The position numbers were made by a program, and so were the translations under genes. A stretch of DNA of 64,000 bases from Rhynchopus sp. YZ270_cl-10 (Eukaryota; Euglenozoa; Diplonemea; Diplonemida; Diplonemidae), in assembly GCA_964035575.1 (NCBI GenBank), contig OZ037870.1, forward strand, positions 1-64,000. The letters run 5' to 3'. This document shows, in pieces, positions 10,535-20,132 of the stretch; positions within the stretch are counted from its first letter, which is position 1, and each line of letters opens with the position of its first letter. The notes beneath the pieces were generated by a model. That model worked only from the letters and a program-made list of their open reading frames with translations. It had not been told where the DNA came from and made no database searches.

Positions 10535-10829
10535 CTGTTTGTGTGGAAATGAAGGACCAAAACTACAAAACAAAAACAAAACAAAGCCACACCACACACG
10601 TATCTTTTATTTCACCCCTCCCGGTCACCCCCATACCAATTTGTGCGAAATAACCAGACTTTTATATAGGGGGTCAGAACTGAGGGCAATCCTCAGTTAT
10701 TGAAAAAAAAAAAAAAATTCCCCTTTTCGGACCTAAAAAAAAAATTTTTTTTTTGGCGTTTTACTGGCTTAGAACAGGGCATTATATAGGTTTCGGGGGT
10801 TTTCGCTGAAACTCGGTCAAAACTCGGTC

Positions 10830-10858
10830 GAGCCCGGGCGCGCTTCGCGCGCCCGGGT
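10830..10858. repeat. GC-rich hairpin, member of a dispersed family
   Basis: A stem of CCCGGGCGCG with its complement around a CTTCG loop. Related GCGCGCTTCGCGCGC cores occur at about 38624-38645 and 60575-60597, there preceded by AAGCGGTCGTC. Confidence 0.7.
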
Positions 10859-10924
10859 CCCCACCTTAGCTCAAGTTGGGGGCCTCCGGCGGAATGTGAG
10901 AATTCCTCGGAGTTCGGCACTTCA

Positions 10925-11502
10925 TTTATATTTGTGCCAGGCACACGTGGTACACGAATTATCAGTAACCTCAGTACATTCACAAAAGAAACGGCGGTCA
11001 TGGCACCTAAGCGAAGCCACGGTACGCAACATTTCAAAAAAAATTCTAAAAAATGTTGACATACCGTAATCGTAAGAATTCTGGGGCGTAAAATTTTTGG
11101 GACGTAAATATTCTGGGACGTAACAAAACTGGGACATTTTGGACATTTTTAAACTTGGGACATTTTTACGTCCCAGAATATTTACGTCCCAGAATTGTCT
11201 GTGTGACCTTCCCCCCTCCCTCACCCATGCACTTAGGTGCAAACCCAAACATGTCCAACAAACAAAAAAAACATACATACTTGGGCCGCGCCAACCAGCC
11301 GCACCCCACCACCCACACCCCCAAAAAATTGACAAGTACCCAGAAAGCCGCCCGAACAATTCTGGGACGTAACAAAACTGGGACAATTGGTACCGTGGCT
11401 TCGCCAGGAACCTTTGGGTGCCATGACCGCCCTTTCTTTGTTATAAATGTACTGGCTACTTACAATTCGTGTACCACGTGCGCCTGGTGCACGAATTGCT
11501 AT
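10925..11502. mobile_element. Foldback (long inverted repeat) element
   Basis: About 105 bp at 10930-11033 recur inverted at 11389-11500; shared pieces include GTACCGTGGCTTCGC, GGTGCCATGACCGCC and ATTCGTGTACCACGTG. Inside, 11098-11133 and 11167-11195 form a second inverted pair based on GGGACGTAAATATTCT. No transposase frame is present. The exact ends and target duplication are unclear. Confidence 0.7.
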
Positions 11503-12140
11503 CAATTGGGTTTACAGCCAAGGGGGTTCAAGGCACACCACAACTGGCCCCAGCCGAAAAAACAACTTTGATTTTGGGTGGGTAGGTGAGAAAAAATGAA
11601 TCCTCAGTTTTTGCCCCTGTTTGTTCAGGAAAAAATTCCTATTTTAAACCCTGGAAATAACCAGGCACTCCGCTAGGTACTAAAGTTCTGTTGATTGTCA
11701 ACAGAACTTTTTGAAAATGGGGAAAAAAAAAAAAAAAAAAAAAGTTCTGCTGAGTGGTTCAGACCCGTTCTACCTGTCAAAAAAGCTCAGGAGAAGAAGA
11801 TATGGAGAGGTGAGTGCTCAAACGTCCCAAAAAAGTCAAAATCGGGCGTTGGAAAAAAAAAAAAGTTGCGTACCGTGCGCCTGCGGCGCAAGCATGTACC
11901 CCACCACGTGGACCATCAACAGAACATTTTCAAAATCGGAAATCCTAGCGGAGAGCCTGGAAATAACGCCAAAAAAAAAAAAAAAAATCGCTCACTTTTT
12001 AGGCCAGTTACGACCATAAAACGTTTTCCACGAACATTAAAAACCGATCAGATAAGGGTAGTAGACCCTCTCTATATTTTTTACCAATAGCAGGACAGTG
12101 TTTGGTGGAATGGCTGATATATGAATTTGACAACACACAC

Positions 12141-12212
12141 CTTAGCTTTTTCTAACCTAGTCTGCAATTCAGTCAACTGCTTCTCCAGTTCCTTGTACGA
12201 CGTTCTCGGTTC
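12141..12212 (-). CDS. Coiled-coil exon, probably upstream exon of the ATPase gene
   Basis: Between a CCACAAACAG acceptor and a GTGTGT donor lie 24 codons ending YKELEKQLTELQTRLEKAK, a clear heptad coiled coil. It is phase 0 at both ends, which fits the exon beginning at 10534. The preceding intron and the gene's start were not identified. It could also belong to a separate duplicated gene. Confidence 0.45.
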
Positions 12213-12390
12213 CTGTTTGTGGAAAATTAATGTCCAAAACTACAAAACAAAAACAAAATAAAGGTGCACCACACCCCATGCCTAACGATTTGTTAACCCT
12301 TTAGTTCCCGTAAGCCACTGAGGTGTTACAGGGGGGGTGAAGCAAGGTTGTTGAAAAATGTTGAAATTTGCCAACTTTTCTGCATTTTTT

Positions 12391-12520
12391 TTTTGTTGTA
12401 TCGACAATCACCTACCGAGGTAGGATCTGTACACAATGTCGCCCTAAGGCTTTGTAGTTAATCGGTATGGACGGAGGTCATCCTCAACCCTAGAAAGTAG
12501 CTTTTATTTGTTGATTAGCA
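12391..12520. repeat. Copy of the TTGTATCGACAATCAC dispersed repeat
   Basis: It shares TTTTTTTGTTGTATCGACAATCAC-type sequence with 37150-37175, and a longer alignment with 6713-6830 including the ACCCTAxAAAG...CTTTTATTT end. No coding potential is seen. The nature of the family is unknown. Confidence 0.5.
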
Positions 12521-13480
12521 TTCAAAGTTGCATCTTCAAAGTTTTAGAGTAAGGGGGTGGGTTAAAAGGGGTCACGTGAAGAAAATAAAGTAGTTGGCAA
12601 AAATTTCAGTACATCATGTTTCAGTCCTAACTGCAGGGTGCGTAATAAGGAAGGTGGCCTGGGGTCTGGGGTCTGGGCTTTTGGGTTTTGGGGGGTTTTT
12701 ATGGTAATTTTTGTCATTTACCCTTGTATTGGGTATGGGTTCATATTTTGTGAAAATTTTAGTCATTAAAATTTTGTCCATTTTTCTGTATATCCCCCAC
12801 CACAGAACGGGCGGATTCCGGAAATGCAAATGCCGATGTTTTCGGGCATTTTCATGTTTTCAGCATCAGGGTGAGAAAATCTGGGTTGTGGTATTTACCT
12901 TGGCCCTCTTTACCCTACATGGATTTTGACCAAAATCAAAAACTTGTCCATTTCAGCAAATTGACCCCACCACAGATCGGACGGATTCCGAAAATACAAA
13001 TGCCAGGGCCAGGGCCAGGGCCAGGGCCGGGACTACTGAGTTATACCCCGTGTGACCCTTTTCGAGATGGGGCCCCGGAAAAGCACACAGTAAAACTGTA
13101 CCCAAGGAAAGTCGTGAAAATTTAAACACCGAAAAACTTGTCCATTTTTTCAGAATGGCCCCACCACTTTCTGGGTGGACTCCGGAAACGCCGAAAAACG
13201 GGGTTTTGGGTGCAGTACTACCTCATCCCCTTATTACGCACTAGGTTGTGGCCGGGGGTCTGGGGTCTGGGCTTTTTGGGCCGAAAACCCCCCTTTTTTA
13301 TTACTCAGGCTGCCTAACTGCATACATTGGTCATAACAGAGGGGGACATCGTCAGTGCAAGACCCTCCGTGATGTAAAGAGATTAAGCCACTGTTGCTAT
13401 TATCAAACAGTTTTCCATGGTCTACTTGTCTTTTCTTAAAACTCAAAACCACAAAACCAAACGTATAAAACATTTGCGAC
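12521..13480. repeat. Spacer carrying three copies of the CCACCAC/GGATTCCGGAAATGC dispersed repeat
   Basis: Copies at about 12720-12835, 12930-13010 and 13140-13195 share a GTCCATTT start, a CCCCACCAC core and CGGATTCCGGAAATGC. GGTCTGGGGTCTGGGCTTT occurs at 12660 and again at 13258, bracketing the cluster. GGGCCA repeats lie at 13006-13026. No gene is supported. Confidence 0.6.
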
Positions 13481-13531
13481 TTGGCTTCTGTCAGCTGGCA
13501 AGGGAGGTGTCGACAGCTGACAGAAGTCAAG
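13481..13531. repeat. 18-bp-stem hairpin
   Basis: CTTGGCTTCTGTCAGCTG at 13481 pairs, with one mismatch, with the sequence ending at 13531 around a loop of about 15 nt. It could be a structured RNA or a remnant of an inverted insertion. Nothing else identifies it. Confidence 0.5.
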
Positions 13532-13539
13532 TTTTTTTT

Positions 13540-13940
13540 TTACTTTCCTGGGTCAGTTGCCGACTTTTCTTGACTAAGAGACACTTTTTGTTTTCTGGTG
13601 GTTGAGTTCGTCTTCTGGGCACCCAGGCACGCCGCGCAACAGCTCATGCAGCAAGTCGTGCAGAAATGGGACTCAGCATCTGCTCCTGAGCTGATCCCGA
13701 AAAAAATTGTACTATTCGCAGTTTTGCCAGTGTGATGTCAGGTGATTAGATTATTCTTTGGTTTCTCTCGTGCTTGGTCACCTTGATCACATTCGTTATC
13801 GCATAGCAACTAAAAAAAAGACGGGGAAATCCCCCAGAGGTACATACCGGGCTGTGTGCGTTGCCTGTGTTAGGACAGAAGTTGCTGTTCCCCTTCTTCT
13901 GCAAGCAGTCGTCGCACAGCGTATCCTCAGCGGACTGCAT
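13540..13940 (-). CDS. Putative small two-exon Cys-rich protein
   Basis: Exon 1 (13848-13940) starts at an ATG and reads LCDDCLQKKGNSNFCPNTG before a good GTATGT donor at 13847. Downstream, a frame ending at 13540 contains HFCTTCCMSCCAACLGA. The Cys pairs suggest metal binding or disulfides, but no family was recognised. Only one acceptor (GCTGAG just before the TCC of the second part) keeps the Cys-rich frame. A more typical acceptor a few bases earlier would instead give a short Cys-poor tail, so the structure is doubtful. Confidence 0.35.
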
Positions 13941-14386
13941 TGTCTGCCCCCTCTCTTTCTCTCACGCCTTCCCTCCTTCCAGAAGCAAGCCCACAAAGAT
14001 ACCCTTCACCAGCCTAAAGGGGAGGGGAAGAGAGAAAAAAAAACCCCTGGTTGGAAACAACTCAGGGGGGAGAAAGGGGATGATGGGGGGGAGTGGGCAA
14101 AATAAATGCAGGTTGTGTCTGTGTGTGATAGAGATGAGAGAAGAGAGAAGAGAGATGGGGGCTAGGGTAGGGTCACTGGGTAAACAAAATTGGCGCCTTA
14201 ACTGATTCCCCGTGGTTCTACCGTGTTTCTACCAGTTCCGTAAAGGGGGGTTCAGATGCTGAAAGAAATTCTTTTTTTTTTCGCTGGTGAGCTTTTAAAC
14301 GCCGGCATTTGCATTTCCGGAATCCGTCCGGCCAGTGGTGGGGTCAATTTGCCGAAATACAAGTTCTCGTTTTTGGTTAATTTCCG
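13941..14386. other. Spacer ending in an inverted copy of the dispersed repeat
   Basis: Purine-rich low-complexity DNA, with no gene seen. Positions 14298-14386 are the reverse complement of the repeat seen at about 43300-43400 (GCATTTCCGGAATCCG, then GTGGTGGGGTCAATTT, then TTCTCGTTTTTGGT), directly abutting the 9-mer array. Confidence 0.6.
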
Positions 14387-15099
14387 CAGTATACAGTATA
14401 CACAGTATACACAGTATACACAGTATACACAGTATACACAGTATACACAGTATACGCAGTATACACAGTATACACAGTATACACAGTATACACAGTATAC
14501 ACAGTATACACAGTATACACAGTATACACAGTATACACAGTATACACAGTATACACAGTATACACAGTATACACAGTATACACAGTATACACAGTATACA
14601 CAGTATACACAGTATACACAGTATACACAGTATACACAGTATACACAGTATACACAGTATACACAGTATACACAGTATACACAGTATACACAGTATACAC
14701 AGTATACACAGTATACACAGTATACACAGTATACACAGTATACGCAGTATACACAGTATACACAGTATACACAGTATACACAGTATACACAGTATACACA
14801 GTATACACAGTATACACAGTATACACAGTATACACAGTATACACAGTATACACAGTATACACAGTATACACAGTATACACAGTATACACAGTATACACAG
14901 TATACACAGTATACACAGTATACACAGTATACACAGTATACACAGTATACACAGTATACACAGTATACACAGTATACACAGTATACACAGTATACACAGT
15001 ATACACAGTATACACAGTATACACAGTATACACAGTATACACAGTATACACAGTATACGCAGTATACGCAGTATACACAGTATACACAGTATACACAGT
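14387..15099. repeat. Tandem array of 9-mer CAGTATACA, about 79 copies
   Basis: The array is homogeneous apart from a handful of CGCAG variants. As 9 is a multiple of three and the unit lacks stops, both strands have open frames of about 300 codons (TQY, SIH, YTV, CIL repeats). None has an independent sign of being a gene. The unit contains the palindrome GTATAC. Confidence 0.97.
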
Positions 15100-15250
15100 C
15101 TCCGCCAACAAATGCGATTTTTTCCGATTTTGATTCTCAGAACCGCAGAAGTCCCCGAAGACCATACCAAACCACCTAGAGGACCCAAAACTATGCACAA
15201 GTTTATTGGGGTTTTGTTTTCTTTGTTACATTGGAAGTAGGTATCTAAGA

Positions 15251-16501
15251 TTAAATGTGCATGAACGTGCTCAACCTCCTGGGTGAGGTGTACCGATCCC
15301 TGGATAACACACCTGGTGGCTGTGGCCAGAGAGGGGTTGGCGAGAGTGGGACGCTTGCCTCCCGATGAATCTCTCTGGGCGACTGCACAGCTGGATCAGA
15401 CGAGAGCTGCAGTGTGCGCTTTGCGATTTCAAGTGTGTGTGCGCGGAGCTTCTGTGCTAACGTAGGTACCACAAGTGACGGCTGCTGCGTTGAGAAAGTT
15501 TGAGAAGGTGGAGGGGAAGGGACAGCCTGAGGGAGTGGTGGTCGCTCTTGCGCAGCAAGGGTGGAATGGCGTGAAGGCTCGACTCCACAATTATCTTGCC
15601 ACACATGTTTCTTCCAAACCAATGTGGTTAGACTGATGGAGTAAATTTCCCGTGAGCAACTCAGAGCAATGAGTACGATGTCACCGTCGTTCCTCACTGC
15701 GCGCAGGAAGGAGAACATCGCCTCCGACGAAGGTGGCTCCCCTGTGAGGTCTGCTCTCGCCAACACAGCGCCTTCAGAAGAGAAAAACCATAGCGCTGTG
15801 GCAGTCGCAACCAGACATGAACCGTCACTTAACTCCGTTAAGCCCAACGGCGTTGCTGGTGATGTTATCTCTGCGGTCTGCACCCACCCACGTTCCTGGC
15901 ACCAGCTGAAGAGCGCTCTCCCGTTGCGCAGGAGGAGGTTTGTTCCGGTGATGCACAGTCCAGAATCGAGTGACGGCCCCATCGCATCCACTTTGCGCCA
16001 CATCAACCCCCCGACATCAAACACATACAGTGCACCATCTGCTGGCGACCCATCGAGCTCTTGGCCTCCACAGAGGAAGATACTGTCGTCTCTGCTGACG
16101 GCTGTGTGGTGCATACGAGAGCTTGGTGCGGTACCGTTGGCCCGCAACACACCCCACGTCGATGTTGCAATGTCAAGTGTGGGCATGCAGACCAGCGTCG
16201 CGTACGCCTCCCTTGCAGCATCGCCCACACCGCCCAGCACAACCATAGTCCGCCCCAGCAGCGTCGCTGCGTGGTGTGCTACTCCGTGCGGCACCATCCC
16301 CTTCACCTCCAGCCTCCCCCCATTAGGGATCTTCTCACTCCTCGGACACGATCCCACCGACGCCAGCCACACCTCATTGTGGAACAGTTGTGAGCCACCC
16401 CACGACCCGCTAGACTCACCCCCAAACAGAACTAGTGTTTTGTCAAGGAGAACACAACTCTGTCCTTCCCGCACAGCAATCCCTGATGCCGGTTGGGTCA
16501 T
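15251..16501 (-). CDS. Kelch-repeat beta-propeller protein
   Basis: The frame has 416 codons from the first in-frame ATG (16501); it stays open above that only through non-ATG codons. The N-terminal 200 residues hold kelch-type blades: TLVLFGGES...NEVWLA, HHAATLLGRTMVVLGG, then HHTAVSRDDSIFLCGG...YVFDVGGLMWRKV. The GG doublets and the following Trp are the family hallmark. Later blades are weaker, and the last 110 or so residues are Pro/Ser-rich. Such propellers bind protein partners, and the partner cannot be deduced. It lies about 95 bp downstream of the ITFG2-like gene on the same strand. Confidence 0.75.
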   Translation of the reverse strand: MTQPASGIAVREGQSCVLLDKTLVLFGGESSGSWGGSQLFHNEVWLASVGSCPRSEKIPNGGRLEVKGMVPHGVAHHAATLLGRTMVVLGGVGDAAREAYATLVCMPTLDIATSTWGVLRANGTAPSSRMHHTAVSRDDSIFLCGGQELDGSPADGALYVFDVGGLMWRKVDAMGPSLDSGLCITGTNLLLRNGRALFSWCQERGWVQTAEITSPATPLGLTELSDGSCLVATATALWFFSSEGAVLARADLTGEPPSSEAMFSFLRAVRNDGDIVLIALSCSREIYSISLTTLVWKKHVWQDNCGVEPSRHSTLAAQERPPLPQAVPSPPPSQTFSTQQPSLVVPTLAQKLRAHTLEIAKRTLQLSSDPAVQSPREIHREASVPLSPTPLWPQPPGVLSRDRYTSPRRLSTFMHI

Positions 16502-16595
16502 TATGCATGTGGGTGTCCCCTCCTGGAAAGGTGGTATTAGTTGGATAAGGAAGTGAAGAGGCAAAGAGGTACTTCCATGTCTTGTTTTTAAAACG

Positions 16596-18104
16596 TTATG
16601 TTGCCTGCTCAAGACGAGACTTGAGGGCTTTTTTATACGCCTCCAACGATTTCACATCCGCAGGTGAAACCCTGTAAAGCAGTGTGCGGATCACCTTGGC
16701 CGAGTTGCGCCACTGCTTCTCCTCTTCTTTGCTGTCAAAGTCGTGTCCTTCTGACCCTTCGCTTTGCGTAGGGAACGCTGGCTCTGCGAAAGCATCTGAC
16801 AGAAGGCTGTGCTTCACTGAAGTGAGCTCTGCTGCGACGTCGGAGAACATACATATGTGGCCATCAAATGTGACGCAAAACACACACAACGTCGTTACAC
16901 CCGGCCCGATGGAGTAGCGCCCCTGGATGAAACACCTAACAGGGGCATGCATGGAGAAGCGAATCGCGTTGCGTTCGTTGTCAATAAAGTACACATCCCC
17001 GCCCCACGTGCACAGGCAGATCTCTGTCGGGCACACTGGGTCATCCACAAAGGAAACACCCGGTATCAACATGTCCGAAAGCACAATAGGGAGCTCGTCG
17101 CCATGAACATGAACCTTCCCGTCCTGCGTGGCGCACGCAATCTGCTTTCCCTTGACTGCGATGTACGTGCGCTCCACACCGGTCCTTGAGCTCTGCACCC
17201 TCTTCACAACGTGTGGGTCTTTCTCTGTGAAGTACCGGTGTTCAGGTGCGTTGTCCCAGTCAAATGTTTCCCCGTTGTCGTCCTGGCACACCTTCAACTC
17301 GAGGTACATGCAGCTTGACAAACCCACCAAGATGCTTGTCTCCTCCAGTGTTTTGTGCACTGCGAGGGACGTGATTGCGTGCTCTGCACGATACCTCGCG
17401 AGCAGTACAAACGAATGCTTCGAATGCGGCAGCTGCTCCTGGCTGTCGTTTACACCCCGCACGGGGACATTTGAACAGTGCTCCTGCTCAGCACACTCCA
17501 CTTTGTATAGGTAGACGGTTCTGTCCAGGCCCCCCATCACTACGTGTGAGTGGTGGTCGCTCTGGGATGTGGTGGAGGGGTCAAAGAAGGTCATGTTGGT
17601 TAGGTTCCGAGGAAGCCTGCGCAGGCCACCCGACTCGATGAGCTCATCTTGGGAGGAGGAGACGGAGAACATGCGGCACCAGCCCTCGGCACTGAGGACG
17701 GCGATGTAGGGCATGCAGTTCTTCAGGCGGATGACCTCCACGCAGAGAATGGTGCCCAGGCGGGACATCTGCAGCCAGGGTCTGCTAGAGGTGTGGCGGT
17801 ACACAGTGAGCCGCCCGTCCACGCTGCCGACACAGAGCACAATGCAGCCGTCCCCTGTGATGTCACCGAGCGCCATGCCCTGCCCCCCGGGGCTGCCACT
17901 CAACTCGAAGTCGATGCGCTTCACGAAGCAGACATACTTCATTGTCTTGAAGCCCTTCGCGCTCTGTGCCGGCCTTGGTTCCCGCCGTGGGGGCTCCTGT
18001 GTAGGGGAATGCGCTTGCGAGTGCACAGATGGCGTCATTGCTTCGTACCAGTTCGACTCCTCACCCTCCAGCAGCCCAGACATCCGCAACGCGCGGTGCT
18101 GCAT
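16596..18104 (-). CDS. ITFG2-like FG-GAP/WD beta-propeller protein
   Basis: About 502 residues from ATG 18104; an upstream in-frame ATG at 18206 would add 34 residues that look like leader. The order of blocks follows animal ITFG2: FVKRIDFELSG, GMALGDITGDGCIVLCVGS with VDGRLTVYRH, SSRPWLQ, VLSAEGWCRMF, MGGLDRTVYLYKV, and near the end CTWGGDVYFIDNERNAIRF and RCFIQGRYSI. ITFG2 is a subunit of KICSTOR, which holds GATOR1 on lysosomes and restrains mTORC1 when amino acids are low. Whether a KICSTOR complex exists here is inference. No intron was noticed. Confidence 0.7.
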   Translation of the reverse strand: MQHRALRMSGLLEGEESNWYEAMTPSVHSQAHSPTQEPPRREPRPAQSAKGFKTMKYVCFVKRIDFELSGSPGGQGMALGDITGDGCIVLCVGSVDGRLTVYRHTSSRPWLQMSRLGTILCVEVIRLKNCMPYIAVLSAEGWCRMFSVSSSQDELIESGGLRRLPRNLTNMTFFDPSTTSQSDHHSHVVMGGLDRTVYLYKVECAEQEHCSNVPVRGVNDSQEQLPHSKHSFVLLARYRAEHAITSLAVHKTLEETSILVGLSSCMYLELKVCQDDNGETFDWDNAPEHRYFTEKDPHVVKRVQSSRTGVERTYIAVKGKQIACATQDGKVHVHGDELPIVLSDMLIPGVSFVDDPVCPTEICLCTWGGDVYFIDNERNAIRFSMHAPVRCFIQGRYSIGPGVTTLCVFCVTFDGHICMFSDVAAELTSVKHSLLSDAFAEPAFPTQSEGSEGHDFDSKEEEKQWRNSAKVIRTLLYRVSPADVKSLEAYKKALKSRLEQAT

Positions 18105-19256
18105 TGTTATGCCACGTTGTTGTGTATTGTACTGAGTGTTGCGGTGAGGGAGGAGGGAGGAGCGACGAAGGAGGGTGGGAAGAAAAATCAAAGGGTGGTC
18201 TTCCATTTATCTGGCACTTAAGGGGGAAATGAAGGGGCTGGTCACCTGGGACCCGTGGGTCAGGCTCCATTTGTTGACATGTCGCCACATGCTAGCTTGG
18301 GGGAGGGCAGATTTAGCAAGCACGTCGCTCTACTGGAAACTCAGAATCTGAACCACACACACCTGAGGCAATGCTCTAAACACCACATGCTTTCTTCTGA
18401 TCTAATGTAATCTGCTGACTACTCAGTAAAAACATCATACGGGGGATGCTTTCCTGGAGTACAGAGTTGGTGAGCCTGGCACGTGGCACCAGACTTCCCC
18501 TGCACCTTCTGGGAAAAGCATCGTGGGATGGGGTGGGGGGGATCTAATAAGGGACAATAGGGACTTTCTTCACGTGTAGATATGGGGCCGAGGTGCAAAG
18601 ACCTGTCAACAAAAGGCCCAGACCAGAGTGCTAACAAGAAAAGTGAGCAAGATGAACCGAAGCCTCACTGCTGAGACCCATGTGAAAATGGCACAGGGTT
18701 ATGGAAGAAACCCCTCCTCGCCTACGTTTGATTGTAAGCTATTTCTGGTTTGCCTTTTTTTTTCACGTTTTGTGTGTTTCTTTCGTTCACAACCTAAGCA
18801 AATTTGGTTCCATCTTCAGAAAGGGACCCTCTCAAGACCCCAACTGTACACGTGTCTCACACCTTCAAACATTTATCTTTTCGGAAAAGTTAAGCAAAGG
18901 CGAAAGGGTAGAATCAAATAAGAACAGAACAAAACAGGTGGGTGGTGCGAAGAACGGGGTTGGGTGCCGTTGTATCTTTATTTGCAATTCTTCCATAATA
19001 AATAAAACACCTTAATGGGAGGGCTCCGTTTGTGCCGCAAACAAAACATACTTTTTTGCAGGTAATAGCGGTCGAGCCGCAAATAAAATGCAAAGTTCGC
19101 GACAGCTCGTTGTGTCAAGATAAGAACACAAAATATAAATTCGCAAAAAAAGAAAAGATAAAAACAAAAAACGCACGACAAAAAAAAAAAAAACACTGTC
19201 GCAGTTTTCTCCCCAAACCCAACATATAAAAAACCCCCCCCAAAAAAAAAGTGGTG
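18105..19256. other. Intergenic, no gene seen
   Basis: Mixed-composition DNA between two minus-strand genes. A CA/pyrimidine-rich leader precedes the ITFG2-like start (a CACTCAG about 25 nt before the ATG). Long A-runs near 19180-19250 adjoin the 3' end of the next gene. No RNA gene or repeat family was recognised. Confidence 0.5.
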
Positions 19257-20132
19257 TTACAACAAGCCTAGTGGATTGGCGCTTTTTTTCATGTACGCGT
19301 AGCTGCCTGCGGAGGCGAAGGCGATGGAGGATGGGAGGAGGTAGCCCCACCCTGCAACGGAGACGGCGAGGCACGAGCCGACAAGCGCCATGGAGCCTGT
19401 CCTCTGCAGCAGCAGCGGCGGCGCTGCAGTGCCGTTCGCAGCTGCTGCCTTCGAGAGCTCTGCGTCCAGCGAGAACATCCACAGCATCGTCGCCACAAGC
19501 GACACAAACGACCCGTACACAATCTGCCGCACTGTGTGGAACCCGTACGCCAGCGTCCGATAGCTCTGAAACAACGACAAAAACAGCACCGAGCAGTAGC
19601 ACATCACCCAAAACACGGTGTGCTTCCTGCACTTCGCCTTGTGCCCCTCCACCGCCAGCCGCGGCAACGCGAGGGCGTAGAAAATGTAGAAATGGGTGTG
19701 CCCGGAGACGCTGTTTGGGTGCGTGTTGCAGAGTGTGTCGTTGAGCATGTACTTCAGGAAGACGACTGCGCCGGCGAAGGCGACGTACGCGAGGAGCGTG
19801 CAGGTAGAGAGGTAGAGGTGTGTGAACGGGTCGGACATATCGACATGACCTGCGGCGACGTGCGCACAGAGGCAGAGTGCGATGATCAGCTCAGACACCA
19901 CGAACAATGGCGACGCAGGTAGGATCCACTGCTTCGTGGCGGCGTCACGCTCCTCGCGGCTCAGGATGCACACATCTGCCCAGTCCGGCTCCAAGCTCGC
20001 AATGGCTGTGCACAACATCGCAGAACACATCGTTAGTGCAAGTACAATTCGCTTGTGCTTTCTTCGCAGCTCCTCCCTCGACTGAGCATGTTCATCCACA
20101 CGACTTTCCGCCAAAGACATTATGTGAAGCAT
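19257..20132 (-). CDS. Multi-pass membrane protein with SGH...H motif (PAP2/sphingomyelin-synthase-like)
   Basis: 291 residues with about six hydrophobic segments (about residues 28-48, 70-95, 103-125, 147-160, 175-195, 210-235, 255-280). NSVSGHTHFY (about residues 136-145) and, about 50 residues on, SYRTLAYGFHTVRQ resemble the catalytic SGH and SR...H blocks of PAP2-type lipid phosphatases and of sphingomyelin/ceramide phosphotransferases. The usual KxxxxxxRP first block is only hinted at (FLKYMLND). Substrate and direction cannot be decided. ATG 20132 is followed four codons later by another, and the leader just upstream is AC-rich behind a TTTCAG. Confidence 0.5.
   Translation of the reverse strand: MLHIMSLAESRVDEHAQSREELRRKHKRIVLALTMCSAMLCTAIASLEPDWADVCILSREERDAATKQWILPASPLFVVSELIIALCLCAHVAAGHVDMSDPFTHLYLSTCTLLAYVAFAGAVVFLKYMLNDTLCNTHPNSVSGHTHFYIFYALALPRLAVEGHKAKCRKHTVFWVMCYCSVLFLSLFQSYRTLAYGFHTVRQIVYGSFVSLVATMLWMFSLDAELSKAAAANGTAAPPLLLQRTGSMALVGSCLAVSVAGWGYLLPSSIAFASAGSYAYMKKSANPLGLL

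Larger units (their letters stand above)
10535..12140 (-). other. Probable 1.6-kb intron of the ATPase gene, filled with repeats
   Basis: The donor GTGTGT at 12140 and the acceptor ACAAACAG ending at 10535 both sit in phase 0. About 50 nt before this acceptor closely match the sequence before the acceptor at 12213, as if introns or flanks had been duplicated. The intron contains a foldback element, a GC hairpin, homopolymer A/T runs (10701-10760, 11715-11990) and no coding sequence that I recognise. Confidence 0.5.

Noticed and set aside
12480-12560. Second piggyBac-like element starting TTAACCCTTTAG at 12296
   Set aside because: The left end resembles the 7751 terminus for 8 bases, but no matching right end followed by TTAA was found nearby.
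14256-15240. Long open frames of TQY, SIH, YTV or CIL repeats on both strands
   Set aside because: They follow automatically from a stop-free 9-base tandem repeat. The same is open on both strands and in several frames, with no unique flanking domain.
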